Shown here: positions 1 through 14,261 of the stretch, in pieces
Layout of the letters: every line of letters starts with the position of its first letter
How positions within the stretch are numbered: position 1 is the stretch's first letter
Origin: Gavia stellata
Lineage: Eukaryota; Chordata; Aves; Gaviiformes; Gaviidae
DNA: 64,000 nt
Direction of reading: 5' to 3'
NCBI RefSeq assembly: GCF_030936135.1
Contig: NC_082598.1
Span: 12,218,687-12,282,686 of the forward strand
Position numbers and translations under genes: made by a program
The notes under the pieces: model-generated
The model's input: the letters and a program-made list of their open reading frames with translations, nothing else
What the model was told of the DNA's origin: nothing
Databases searched by the model: none

Positions 1-2443
1 TAAATTGGCCTTTTTTAATTCATTTGGTACCATGATGTAGTGGGCCTGTGGAAAATGCTGCATGATGTCAATCGAAGAAAAATGCTTGTGCGCAAAGAAC
101 TATTTTCTAAGACTTGAGTGCTTGATTTTGGTCTCTAAATTCATCTGTGGCATACTAAAAGATTCCACATGTGCCTACACATTTAATTTCCTAAGATACG
201 AATTGTTAATTGTGCACTATTTTTTTCATCACATCAGATTTCATTCTCTGTGTTCCTGGTATAAGAAATTTTATTCTGGGTACCACAATTTATGCTGCCC
301 AGAGTTCAGTTCAGTAAAACCAAAGTAGAAAATGACAAACCATTCTGGATACTTTTTCTGAGTTTTGTATACTAAACAAAAAAACGCAGAAAATTCTGAC
401 TTTTTGTTTGGAAAAACCTAAGGTGCTATTTCACCTACAGTTGAGCTTAAGAAGAGTCAATCACTGCTTTTTCCACTGTTTGGCTTGGCCTCTAACTTTA
501 TACAGTTTTACTTTGTGTCCACCAGTGCCAGCAAAGCTTTCCTTTTCATTCAGCATCAAACACAGAAAACTCAGCTCCATGGAATTAAATTCTTCTTCTT
601 GTCTACAGCAGAAAGGTTGACGCTTATCTTGAGCTAAAGCAGCTTATATTTTGTCTTTGCTCTCCAATGCTTTTCATACTGCAAGGCTCAACAGAAAAGT
701 TTGAAAGACTTGCTAGAATTCTGATCAAGCACCATTGGTTTGGGATTTTCTTTGAAAAGCCTTTTCACTTTCCTGAAATGGAGAAAATCTGAGAAGAATT
801 ATCAGAGGAGGAAATCATCCACAAACTTAAAAGCCTGCAGGCTTCTTATTAAAGCAGTGCTAAATATTTGAGGAGTAATGGCTTTGTAGTAAGGCTGTAG
901 GCTGAACTGAGGTGATCTGGATTCAGCCCTTGGTTTAAAGAGTATTGATTTAAGCAAGCCATTGAGAGCTACAGACAGTGAGGAACTTAGACCATGAGGA
1001 GAAGATTTTGGTGGAGTAAAGGTACCGGTGCCCAAAAGTCTCTGCCTAGATGCTGCCTGCCTTGTGCCCTTCTGGGATACAGGAACAAACTGTTCCTCCA
1101 GTTGTGCCCAAAGAGGTCCAAGAAGCCCATTTAGAGAGATTCTTAATCTCAAGAAAATCCTAATCCTGAAAAAGCAGAATACTGTTTGTATAATTAGTAC
1201 AACTTTTCTTCCCATATTCTGTTCAAATAATTTTCAGTGAAAATTTTAGGTGTGCTACAACGGACCAAAACCCAAGACTGCCCCCTCCACACTAGCCACA
1301 AGTTGCATACCCCTTCTGGCTTTGTTCCCTGCTGGACCTTGGATTCCTTTTGGCACAGCGGCAAAGGAGAAGGAGAGCTCCAGTTCTCCGCAGCATAGTC
1401 CAGAGGGCCAGGGCACTGGCGTGAACAATACAGTCGAATGCCCTACATTCAGTGCCTGACTGGACCAGCTCTTTCCCTGCTAAGTGCTTAAAGCATAAGA
1501 CTATTATATGAAACAAGGGTACTGCTTTCATCTTCAAGAGTCCTATTTTTAAAGAAAAGCATGAGCGTTATTCTTTCAAAAAACCAGATGTAAATGTCTA
1601 GCCACAGAAGACCCTAGGCTCTAAAATGAATGGATACACCATTCTGTAGGCTTGAATCCAGAGCCTATGCTCTGGAGAGGGATAGTATTCGTAACACATA
1701 AAAACCCCATTCTTAGTTTTTCCTTTTGGTTAGCATTAATCTTCTCCCTGCTTAATACATGTGTTATGTATTTTCCAAGATGTCTAATTTTCCCCCTGCT
1801 GTTCAAAGGGAGCCTGTATACTTCATACACACTTGTTCTTTGCACTGAGAGGGTCAAGGAACTAAAAATGCTGGTGTCTAAAGGCATCAAAGTCCTCTTA
1901 GGAAACCAAGTCAGAGACCTATGAGATAGGTTCATATCCTCAAATTTCTTGTCTGTATATGAAACAAAATTTGGTATCTCAGTTTACTTGGTCTATCGGA
2001 AACATCCACAGACCACAGACTTACCCTCAAAACAGAAAAACAATTTATTAGTGTGACAACCAGAATATTTACAAAGCATATTACAGAATCTGAACACTGA
2101 TTTTTTTGGACACAGAAATGGAGGCATAAAGGCCCTCTGTAGCAGAGTCACAGCAAACCACTGGCTGGACCGTTGCCACTTTGCAATTCTGATTAAACAC
2201 TTTTCCATCCAACCACTGAAACCACCCAGCATATTCTGCTGAAGGCTGTGCAACCGATTTATTAATACAAGTGAATGAACTAGCTCAATCTATAATCACT
2301 TCTCATTAATGTGAATGGGACTACAGAGACAAATACTATTACACTGGATTCATCCACATTTTCCAATTACTGTCCTAAGTGTTACAAATACCTCACCACA
2401 AGAAATGAAATTTCTATTTCAGATTCCCTCAACTACATCAGTT
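1..2443. other. Non-coding flank, nothing recognised
   Basis: AT-rich sequence. Open frames are short, overlap on both strands and lack splice or domain context. Confidence 0.6.
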
Positions 2444-2625
2444 ATCACAGAATCATAGAAACGTTACTGGAAAGGACCTCTGGAGATCACCTAGTCCAGT
2501 CTCCCAAGCCTCCCACTGAAAGCAGGATGGTCACCAATGCTGGATCAAGCCACCTGTAATTTTGTCCTAGCCTGGTCTTGAAAACCTCCAAGAATGAAGA
2601 CTCTACAACTGTGCAACCATGCGTC
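2444..2625 (-). mobile_element. CR1 3'-end fragment, antisense to window
   Basis: TCACAGAATCATAGAA followed by GGACCTCTGGAGATCACCTA is the reverse complement of a CR1 3' end. Similarity fades after CTTGAAAACCTCCAAGAATG. It is old and truncated at its 5' end. Confidence 0.85.
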
Positions 2626-5600
2626 AATCTAACCAAAGAAGCCAAGCAATTTAAGGCTGAATGGAAGGCACCATCCCAAAGGGAGAACCAGCTCTGGTTG
2701 TGTAATCTAGCATTTTGTCTTCGAGAATACTCTGCAGATGCTTAGGGGGACTATATTAAAACAAGGAGTATGTAGACTGATCCTCTTATAGCAACCAGCT
2801 AAATTAATGAAAGGGAAGTCTTTTTAGGAATATTATTGCACACAAAAATGCAGATACAACCCAAAGCTTGAATTCCCCAGGTCAGAGGGGATTATTTTGC
2901 TGGGAAAATAATACAAGGACTACATATCACTGATTACTTGCCCTATTCTTACTCTCTTTCTTTATAAGATGTTACTGACTACTCAAAATTACAGGATACT
3001 TGGCTAAAAAGATCTTTGTTCTTTCTGTAGCCTCTGAAGTTCATCATCTGGTTTCTTGTTCTACAAAACAACAGATTAACCGCCACCACCACCCCCATTT
3101 GGATCACAATCTTTAGTCTCATACTATCAAGAAAGCTAAATGTTCCAAAGGATGAGATTTTAATTGTATGGATCAAGACAGAAAAGAAGGCTTAGACATT
3201 TGAGGGGGCTACATATCTTATGGATGTCATCAGTTTCAAGCTACTACATTTTGTTTGTTCTGGGTTGTCTTTAAGTCTCTCTGTGCTTCTGCTTCATAAC
3301 TTCAGTAATAACACTGCTTAGACATGTTTCAAGAATATATACCTAATACATAGTTAAAACACTCATATGTCATGCTAATAGGTGTCATTAATAAGTATCC
3401 AGGTAAAAAATTAGAATTGCATCACCACACATTTGAGGTATACATGTTAAAAACAATTGCCCAGAACAATTTACACGGTAGAAAATTATAGAAAAAAGTA
3501 AGATGCCTAATTTAACATGGAGAAAAAATAATTATTTCACCTCCAAGACTTTGAAAGGCAAATAACAGCACTTTGATAGTGAATACACTGATTGTTCACG
3601 TAAAATTATGAAGACAAAAAATTCCGGCAGATTCTCTTGTATCATTTTCATCTTTCTGTGCCCGTATTGTTTATACACCCTTTGGTTTCTCTGTCCCTGA
3701 CTCAGACATGCATCATCTCTCTTTCTGGGAAAATATTATTGACATTTTTTCCTTGGGTGTCTGTCACTGGTGGGGGGCAGGGTGAGACTATCATCTAATG
3801 CATGGAATGTAGGTCATGAAAAGCTGAGGGCACTCGAGATGTTTTTGAACCAGAAAACAGGCTTTACGAGAATGGGAAAATAAGAAATTAGACAGCTTCA
3901 TGTGATTTAATTTTAGATGCTTCACTGAAACACCACAGCTGCTCCGCTGGTAGCGTCTTTTCTGGAGACAAGCCGAGTGTTCTTACAATGGCTTAGTGCT
4001 GGTAGGCAAACTGGGCAAAATTCAGCAACTACATAGAACTACTTCTTTTTTTCGCTGCAGAAATACTGAGGACTCATCTTTCCTCTCCTCCAGTTCAGCT
4101 TGCGCATGCTCTAGGTATATGCTGAAGCTTAGACACTACCTCACCACCTCCAGCCCCATCCAAGGCAATCAGTAAAGAGCACTTTGCATTACTGACAAAG
4201 GAATTTGGGACAGTTGGAAAGTGCTTCACAAGTTTTTTCCATTCCAGTTCTTCTTTCTGGGCGGTCCTTACCAGAGCCTGCTCTGGGTTTTGGCACTTCT
4301 CTACCCAAAGCTGGCCAGAATAGTTTCAGTTATATAACATTTGCCAGACACTCCTCTATTCTTCAGACTATTCCTTTTCACCACAGTACCCCAGATTTCC
4401 AATTTGCCTAATAGCATTTCCTCCCCTACCTACTTTATCAATTTCTCTCCTTGTCTGTCATTATCTCTGGGAATCTCTATAACACTCTTATCCATGGACT
4501 CCAAAGTTAAAGCATAATGCTGCTCTCTCCCTGACCACACTTGAATGTGTACCTAAGAACAAGTTACAAAAAGGGAGATATTGGCACCTATCTTTCTTAG
4601 GAAGCTCTCATTTCCTGTAGAGTCAGTGGAGAATAATGCTTTTTCTAACTTAGGTACAGGTACTAGGCATAGTGAGTACCTTTAAACAATCCAAAATACG
4701 TGACACAGAGGCCTTAGAAGCATTCATGTAGGAAACATAATTTCCTTCTAGGAAAGCAGACACCTCTCTTTTGTGGTTCTGTATTCCAGGTAAATTTTTA
4801 AGGAATTAGAAGGAGTGATGACTTGCAAGGTATAAATATAATGTTGTTGGTCCTTGCTATTGGTCCTTTTGATGTTCTGCTCCCCTCTCTCTCCCCTTTT
4901 CAAGTGATGTGTGAAGAGCATCCCTTTGGCTGCCAGCAGTCACGCCAGCTCAGGTCTTGGTCATAGCGTGGGCATGATCCTGAACCCACATCTCCCAAGT
5001 GGTCACTCATGTCCTGAAGTTAGGCTTGTACATCTAATTTCTAACGGTAGCCAGGTGGTTACTGAGGATTTTGAAGACTACTGAACCTAGTGATTTCCAA
5101 ACCAATGTTTATATAAATGGGAGGCACAGGATGTTTAATGTCTGTCTGCTACACTTCAAGTTCAGTTACCAGAAACCATGCAATCCTCTATCATTATTTA
5201 ATAGCTCATTTGAGAATAACAGGGTGAATCCCTTTTCAACAGTTGTGGCCCAGAAAACACAAGATTACATAACTTCAATCGCCGATTGACAGCTTTCAAG
5301 AGAATAAGTTAAAAAGGTCTTTTGGGGTTTGGAAGTTTCTGATTGCAGAAGCAGCATAAAAAATTATCAGGAAATAAGAGACATTCTTCCAAAGTTACAG
5401 ACAAACATATACTGCAGGTAATTTCTCAGTAAAAATGCCTACTAGCAATCCTCAAGTTTGTCTGCAAATGTAATAATGTCCAAGAGAGGAAGCAATGTCA
5501 TAGATAAATGATGCAGAAGGATCTCTGCACTGGCGGTGAGAAAATTGATACTATTTAGTCATTTGAAAGTATGTGATGCTTCTCCACCTGATTTTTAACA

Positions 5601-8600
5601 ATAAGGGGAAAGAATTAAGAAGAATAAACTTTAAAGTGCCAATTCAGATGTATATATGTTGTGGTAGATCTAATCAGCCCTTATAAGGACTCAAAGGGAA
5701 CTGTTGCAAAGGGTAGATCAGATTAGAATGTTATTAAAAAGGAGAAAACAAAATTGCATAAAAAAATCCCACCTGAAAATAGCATATCCAAGGCCTAGAC
5801 ATTTCAGATTTTGCTGTAGTACCCAAAGTATAAGAACAGAGAATGTACTAAACTGACATTCAGCCCGAGGGAGAACATTTGGATAGATGCACTGGTTGAA
5901 CATAAAGTAACTCCAGATATGAGTGAGGCTGTCAGGATAAGTTTTCCTGGGTAATTAATCCACAGAGAAGAAAAGTTCAGAGGTAAAGCAATTAGGAATG
6001 ACTGCACCAAACTGGAGAGACAAGTTAAATCAGATGTTTCAATTACTGACATGGCTGTATTTCATGTGCGCTTTATCGCTCGGTTTACTACTATCAATAA
6101 AGAATCTAGTAAATTAAACAATTAAGACCAATACCGAAAGCAAGATAAACCTCGATTAAAAAAAACCCTTTAAATCCAATTCAGCTAAGGCATAATACTC
6201 AAAACTCTCAGACTGCTAACTTCTATCCCAGTTGTTCAGTTAAAGCCTGAACTGTAACCTTTGAAAATTAACAGACTCCCACAGGAATGCAGAATTTCAA
6301 AATATAGTACTGTTGCATGTCTTTTTCCACTCATCCTCCTGATATAAAACTAGTAGATTAAAGTCAGATTGCATAGGAGTTTGAATTTTAAAAATCTGGA
6401 TATGTTATTAAATGCAGACAATAAGCAGTAGCAAGCACATAGGGAAAATTCTACACTTCAAGCCATGATTTTTCTTTTCAATAACATTTTTGCAGGTCTG
6501 CTCTTTATACAGACTGAGACTCCTCAAGTTCAGTCTGTCCCCTCTGTAATTCCCTGGTGATACAGTCTGCAAACATGCTAAGTACCAAAGCCCTCAAATA
6601 TACATACCAGTACTTCAAACCCATTGAAAACCAAGCCTCTTTCAGCTTTTCCCTTGACAAGAGCTAGTGTGACAGACACACCAGCTGCTTAGACCTGAAT
6701 AAGGGCTTTTTGAAGCAAAATCCATGAGCACACCAAACATTCAAACTGTAGCAGATACATACTGCCTGAAAATTAGGGATAAGTCAGAGCTGTGACACCT
6801 ACAGTTGTATTTGTGTTATATAGGTAATACTAGTAATTGGCAGCATCTTGGTTTAAACAATAAATCAGCCATCTCTTTGACTTCGCTCACTATCAGTTGA
6901 CCTAGTTAAAGAAAACAAGTGCCTGCAAGACTGAAAAGTTCTCAAAGTGGTAAGCGGTTTACAATTAAAACCATTTCATGCCAGATTTCACCACACTGAA
7001 TGCTTGCAGTAGATAGTTTGCACATCCGCTAATGGTATATGTCATTCCTTGACTGTTTCAGTTTATAGTACACTCCCCTCTGAAAAAAACAATCACAGAT
7101 TTTTAAAATCTTATCTCTAGAAACTTTCCCCTTTCCAATGGCTTGATTTCTGAAGAAAACAGAAATCTGCTTCGCACCAGAGAGGAAGGCAGATGGGATG
7201 TCAGTATATGTCTGTGACTCTAGAAAAGGCAGGTAACAGTCACTGAAAGGTCTTGTCTGGTCAGTATTGTAGCTGCTCTCCATCTTTACATGTTTCCTCC
7301 ATAATAAGGCTGAAAGGCACTGAGAAGATTTCTCCCTGGCTCCTTGCTGTATCTGTGCTATGGAATTAATACAATCACTAGAGCAGCGAGATTGGCCACG
7401 GCTCTCATGCTGATACTAATGAAGTTCCTGGTATAATTTCCATACCCCCTCTAAGCTGATGCTATAAATAACGATCAATGCAGCCTTACATGGCTAAGTC
7501 TTGATAAAGTTTCTGATGGTGCCAAAATATCCTATTTCTCTGCGTGCCAGATGCTTTTAATAAAGCGACACATGGAACTGTGTTTGCATTACCCTCATCC
7601 CCCTGAGCTGCTTACAGTGATGCTTACAGTTGGGTCAACTTTTTTCCCCTGTCTTGCCCTTTTGCCTCTGTATAAGAAATAGGATCATTATTCTCTGGAG
7701 CCACCCACAAAGAAGAAAGGATGTGTATGGACAACCTCTTTCTGAGAGCGTTTCACATTGATTTAAGACTTTGTTCCATTCAGGGCTCGCTTCCACTGCT
7801 TTTAGAGAAAGCTCTTTAAAAATGACCAATAACTAAACACAAATTAAAAAAAATAATGGGGTGAAAGGAAAAGAACTCTAAAGCTGACAATAACACAGGG
7901 ACTTTGTGTCCAGGTGCATTACCTGCTCCCACAGCCAAGTCCAGAACTCTGTACTAGGTCCCGAGCACCTGAGCAGCATCCCATTAAAACTGTCTTTGGA
8001 TAAAATTCATTAAGACCCAATGATCAAGCCTAGGTCACTCTGCTAACCAAGCTAAGGTCATGCTTGTTGCTATGCCCTTGTTCAGAAATGACAATTCTTA
8101 AATCCTTTTTCTCAAAGAAGCACAGGTTTTGCCATTTTCCCCAAAGTGAGTTAGTTAAGCCAGTTTGCTAGGAGATGGGAGTTGTTACTATGAACTCCCT
8201 TAATCAATGAATGGAATCAAAGCCTGATTCCACATTTCCTGGGCAAGTGGCAGAGTCACAAGTATGCTGTATTGAAAGGGTATGTTCCCTCCTAAACATG
8301 TTTTTGTTGTTTGGGTTTTTTTAAAGAAAGAGGAAACCCCCACAAGGAGCCAGAAAATACCATAGCATAACAGCCCTTCAAGAACACATACGAGAGCAAG
8401 CTGTGGAGCAGACACTCCACCGTCCTACATAGATTTTGGCTTAACTATAATACTTAGTCTCATCACAGCTGCGTTGCCATAGGATGGGTGCAGCGATGCA
8501 GGTGTAGGCATGCACATCTTTGCAGTTTAGATGTTTCTCAGCATCGATGGCACTTGAGGAGAGGCATTTCAGTATTGCAGTACTGGACCTCAGTACCTAA

Positions 8601-10956
8601 TCTCAGTTAAGACTCATTTGAGATAGCTTCTCAGACCCTAGTCCTCATCATCTAATCCAATCAGGTCTTTGTTTCTCCCCTACGGGCAGGAATCACACAG
8701 CACTCACAGGACACTGAGTAAGAAATTACAGTTTTTCCCATTATTGCTTCCAGTGCAGTTAGCTAACGTGTTTATTGTAATTCAGGAAAGGGATCTGTTG
8801 AGAGCTTAAAGGTCAACTGGTCTGAATGGAACTAAATCCATCTCCTATGTGGACAGGAAGAAATAAAAGACATGGAAAAAGACAACCAAATGAAAAAAAA
8901 CCCTTTCCATAATGTTCGTCTTCCAGTAAGTACAAAAGTGAAGCAATTGCTGTCCCTTCTTGCTCTTAATGAGTAAGCACATTGCTGACTGCAGCACATC
9001 TGCTGTATGGGGTGGACTGGCAGATACTGCCCATAGCCCATATTGGGATAAGGTTTTCAACGGAAGATCAAGGAAGCTGAGATGGAGATAAGGATTTACA
9101 TGCAAGCCGTAGGTCTGATCCCAGAACTGCCCAGTCCATGACTACTTACGTTCACTGACTTCTACCTCTGTGGCTCCACTGTTTCACTCTGGGCTGTGTT
9201 AGAAAATTTCACAGATGAAGTCTTTTACTATTGATGAGGGAGAAGTAGGAAAAAAAGTGTATTCGCACACTCTTGCTTGTGCATTAAGCCATACGCCAGG
9301 CACGCAAAAAATCTCAGAATAAATTCTGGAAGCTTTTGGGAAATCTGTCAAACCACAAACCCAGGCTAATTCCGAGTGAGTGTGTGAGTCAATGCACCTA
9401 TTTAGAGTTCAGTAGTAGCTGGGCTCTGACTGTAAGCTTCAGGCTGTGCACGCACAGAGTGAAGTCGGTTGTTGCTCTGAAGAGGTTCCAGTCCGCAGTA
9501 GGAAAGGAGACCCAATTCACGGCAGTACACGCAGCTGTTAGATGTCTAGCTTTCAGAAGGGGTATTTGAATTCATTTATGCCCCAGAAAGGAAGATCCTA
9601 ATAATAGTCTTATCAGAACTAGGTCTACTTTATTTAGAAGTGGAAAGCAGGCTTGTAAAGGTTATTTTCTGAGATCTGATAACTCTTTACTAAAGGATAT
9701 TACACGCTCTTGAGGATCGGATTAGAGCTATTCTATGGGAGTCTTCTAAATCTTCCATTATTGGTCATATTACCTTCTGCATCACCATAAATGGATTTAG
9801 AAAAGTAACTGGGAAAAAAGCTGATCTAATTGCAGAAGTAAGTACAGCCTCAAGATTCAAGGCAACAATAAGATGCTATGGGGTTTTTTTTCAGTTTTCA
9901 GCCAAAGATGTAAGAAGCCTCATTTTAAAAAGCATTCTTACAAAAGACCACCACTAATTGGGAGATTCTCCCAGAGGAACAAAACCTTTGTTGTAAAGAA
10001 ACATTTGTCACAAATTTGTAGAGTAAAAAAAATATATCCATTTCATATTCAAATCCTGTTTGAACAGTAAGATACTGTTGCAAGAGATGTCACGAGAACG
10101 ATTTCATTGTGTACCAAAACATGTGTCTCCAGGCTCTAAGAGACTAAGGGTACTCACTGAAGTTAAATCTGCCTATCAGTATATCCAGCTCTGCAACAAA
10201 CATTGTGAAACTGGCTTTTGTGTTGATTCAAATTTCATCCCTTCAGCATCAGTATTGAAAATCCAATTTTGTTAATTCTGTATTTATATATCTGGGGTAG
10301 AACAACAAACTCTCACCGTATTACAGACTAGGACCAGATTTTGCTATTGCCTCTTATTCTAATTATACATCGGATCTGGTATTTTGAATAGAAGCATAAT
10401 GATTTTGATTATTGAGATATACCTTCATTAGCCTAGAAAAACAGAAGATGACATCTAGGCCATTTCTGTGGAGCTGTGTGTTTTGTTTCTATTTCAAGTA
10501 ATCACAGTTACTTGTGCCTTTCTATTTCTCACTTCAACAGCAGCAAGAGCTATCTATTTAGTCTAAAAGCCTTCACAATTTAGAAAATGTTAGTTGAAAA
10601 TACTGTAGCCCATCTCTTCATTGACAATTTGGGTACAACTCTGATTCCTCACATACTTTGAATGAAGGTCAATGTCCTAATCCCTCTACCCCACAATGGT
10701 CAATATCTGAGCTCAGTTGTTTAAAATTCAGGATACACCTAAGCTGTTCTGGAATTCATCCTGATCAGGGTAAAATTCCTCTGATTTGATGGCAAAATTT
10801 TCTTAGAGGTTAAACTTACTCTGGTTTATTTAGCGAAAAACTAGACCATTACATAATCATATTACTTTTACTCACTCTATGCACTCCTTGAGAAGGGTAT
10901 CAGAGAGTAACACCTTGTGACTGCACAGTCACATTTTTATTTATTACCACATTAAG
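2626..10956. other. Long non-coding flank downstream of HTRA3
   Basis: I see no exon with convincing splice sites and no clear repeat in this 8.3 kb. An ACOX3 end would be expected on this side from human gene order, on the plus strand, but no candidate was recognised. Confidence 0.55.
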
Positions 10957-11040
10957 GGCAAGACAGGACAGGACAGGACAAGACACAACAAAAGAATAGA
11001 ATAGAACAGAATAGAACAGAACAGAACAGAACAGAATAGG
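10957..11040. repeat. Pentanucleotide microsatellite (GGACA / GAACA / GAATA)
   Basis: An array of 5-bp units moves from GGACA through GAATA to GAACA. The unit changes along the array, as in an old, slipping microsatellite. Confidence 0.9.
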
Positions 11041-13576
11041 AGTAGGACTGTCCTCCATTTGGTTTGGTGTATCTGCCATTTGATTCTTGCAATGTTTCAA
11101 GGGGATCTGAATGCTTTTAGCTTTGTTTCTTCATAAGGAGTCAGCATAGTAATTTATACAGAACCTAAAACTGGCTATATATTTTCCAGCTGGCCACTTG
11201 GCTCAAATCCAGGTCACCCCTTCACATAAAACTATAGCTGTTTCATGACAAATGCAAAAGGAGTTTGTTGCTCTTAGTCCAGTTCTCAGCAGCTTGTAAT
11301 TGTAATCACAAAGGCTAGTACTTTGTCCATATTTGCAACAAAGATGAAAATGATTGACTGGTGTCTGGATTTACTCTTTGCCTTCTTCATATTGCTTCTC
11401 AGTGTCACCACTGAAAAGAGTTCCTCAATATTTATCAGATAATGGAGTTTTTCCATAAAAATAAAAGTTTATTTTGAGGAAATTACTATTTTCCATGCTA
11501 TAATGAAGATTTCTTATTTAGTATCATTTCATGATAAGCTAATGAATACATCTTGCCTCACTACATCCCCCCCTCTGATTTACAATATTGTATATAGGTA
11601 ATAACAATGTAGGAACTCTTGTTAAAAAGTTAGAAATTCTCAGATTTTTCTGTTCTTAAATCCTCCCTTTCTTTGCCTGACATTTCCCCAAACTTGTCTG
11701 CTGCAACTATTTGGAAAAGACAATTTGGCAAAAAGCAATGGGTGGGAGTGGAAAGACAGGGATCTTGAAGCAAGAGGGTATTTAATTTGGCGACTTAACC
11801 TAAGTGGTGAGGCACATAACATAGCTCTAGTATGATCCCTAATGGGTCTTCTGAATGCTTTAGTAGCGGAAAGGCTGGATACTTTCTTGCATCTTGGGGA
11901 ATCAAAGAAAATGGAATAAACCTTGTCTTCTATTTTCCCTCTCAAAACTGGCTTGCTCAGAAGTCTTGCCAGTATCAAAATAATTGCCTGATGAGTTTAT
12001 ACTGTATAATGTGCACAAATTACTTGCCTTATATTGAAGTCATCTGCTGCTATATTATTCCATGCATAAAAACAGAGAATACCAGCCAGTCTACACATAT
12101 TCTGCTTTCTAACAGATTTATGAGGAGGCTGACAGGTGACTCGTAGTTAGCCACTTCTAGCGGACCTTAAAACCATCAGCTGGTTCTCATAGCGCAAACA
12201 CTCCAACAGCTCCCAGATGTTTCAGACCTTCCAGAATCAAACACATTGTTAATGTGCTAAGATGTTTATAGGGATTAGTCCTGTTCCTAGTTGTTCATCT
12301 GCTGCGTTGCTTTGCAGCTGGCTGATAATGAAGGCTGTTTTCCAAAAAAACGACCTTTTCAGACAAATGTTTGCTGTTGTTGTTCAGATAAGATCTGTCA
12401 ACACAGGCACGATTTTTGCACAATAACACATTACTCCACAGCAGAGTCAGTCATGCCTGTTAGCTACTGGCCACAAGCTGACTTCTACCTGATTGAAAAT
12501 ATTTGGGAGATGCATCACCTTTCAAGCAATGCATACAGCTTATAGACATGAGTAACGCCATGGTCTTCAGGAACCTGCCCCTACTTGCTACCTCTTTTTT
12601 TGTCTTGGGTGACAACACATCAAATTAATGAGCCCATATATCTAAGTATTAATGCAAATATCTTTCATAAGTTACTTCAAATATTTCATATCATATAATG
12701 AAGAGAGCAGCAAGTCACACTTCACAAAGTGTTTCCCATTGGAAGCAAATTTAATTTGGGATTTTTTTTTCCCTCCAAATCCTATAAAAATGGAGGGCAT
12801 CCTTGCCCTTTGACTTCTCCCAGTTTTGATTCAAGCACTGGACATTTCCTCTCAAAAAGTTACAAGAAAGTGGAAGATTTTCTGTCAAGGCTGAATTAAT
12901 CTAGTTTGACATATTAGCTTTGCGTTTTTCCTGTGATACAAAGTATGGCATTAGTTTACAAAGGTTGAAAAAGAAATGTTCTAAGGGATACTTTCATTTT
13001 ATTTTTACTATTCTGTCTTTAAATTATAAGAACCTTAATATTGTACTAGAATTTTCTAGTTGAGACTTGACACACAAAGAAAATGTATAAAAGAAGAAAA
13101 AAACAAAACCAAAAAAACCCACCAAAATGGATTCTAATCAAGGGGAAACACAGAGTATAAATTTGAGCCAGGGAAACAAAACATGTTGGAGGATGGATGG
13201 TGACTTATCAGATTAAAAAAAAAATTCACTGAAATTTAAACTGTCAGCTGAATGTCAGTTCAAATTAAACATTAGGATGCTTAGAGACATCACCCTGAGT
13301 AACTTGGCACATTGCCTTTACCCTGTTGAGAGACTGAATTGAGACATCTATGAAAGCACATATTCACAGCCATGAACTAAGGTTTCAGTGAAGAGACTAA
13401 ACATCAGAGAGGAGGCAATGTCCATTTAGACATCTATCTTCTTGGAGACCATACAGGCTCATTGAGTCTCTTTTTTTCTTAATCACATAGAGACAGCATT
13501 TGCAATCTGATAGTATAAGCTTATTCGCCTGAGATTTCAGAGTGCTTCATGTTAGGAATTGTTACCAGTTACCTCT
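11041..13576. other. Non-coding, nothing recognised
   Basis: AT-rich sequence with short chance frames only. Confidence 0.55.
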
Positions 13577-13665
13577 AATGGATGCAGGAACTGAAGCAGA
13601 GGAGGAGTTGAGCAACTAGTCCAGCATCAGTCACAGTCTGGAATAGATATGATTTGCAAACCCCC
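13577..13665 (-). mobile_element. MIR-like remnant
   Basis: GGAACTGAAGCAGAGGAGGA, GAGCAACTAGTCCAGCATCA and GATTTGCAAACCCCC follow the reversed MIR core (gaaactgaggcacagag, cttgcccaaggtcac). It is old and diverged. Confidence 0.5.
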
Positions 13666-14089
13666 TACTTTTCAAATAAGCTGCAGAAAACATTTTATCT
13701 GTATTAAAGTCAGAGTTTATTTACCACAGCCACCCCCTCCCTCACCCTCTTACTGCCACATGACTCTCATTCCTTTGGTCTGCACAAAATGCAATCAAAA
13801 TCATCCTGACATTCAGATCAGTTTGTCATTTCCAATTTAAGTTCATTTTATCAGCTGCAAAGTTATTACAATGACTTAAAAATCCCATCAAAATCTACCC
13901 TTTGATGCTTATTTATATGCTCATCAATTCAAAGCCCTTAAAAATGTCAGAGATTTTCCAGCCTCACTTGGAGCTACTCATGGAGCATCACCACAGTTGT
14001 AAGGTTTACAGAAAGTTAATATGAACTATTAGACAGTTTAGACAATTTTTAAAACAGCTACAAGTTATCTGAACCTGCTGATAAAATAA

Positions 14090-14162
14090 GGAAAAAAAGA
14101 AAACCAGAAACAAAAAGAAAAAAAGAAAAGAAAAAAAGAAAGAAGAAAAAAGAAAAAAAACC
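14090..14162. repeat. A-rich (GAAA/GAAAA)n simple repeat
   Basis: Nearly pure purine on the plus strand: runs of A broken by single G, ending in CCCC. It lies about 100 bp before the CR1 element at 14262. Confidence 0.9.
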
Positions 14163-14261
14163 CCTAGCTCTAGATACAGCTGTCTAACTTCATCCTGAGC
14201 TACTGTTAAACTGGAAAGAATTTCATCATTATCATATTAATTGACTGCCACATTTGGTATT

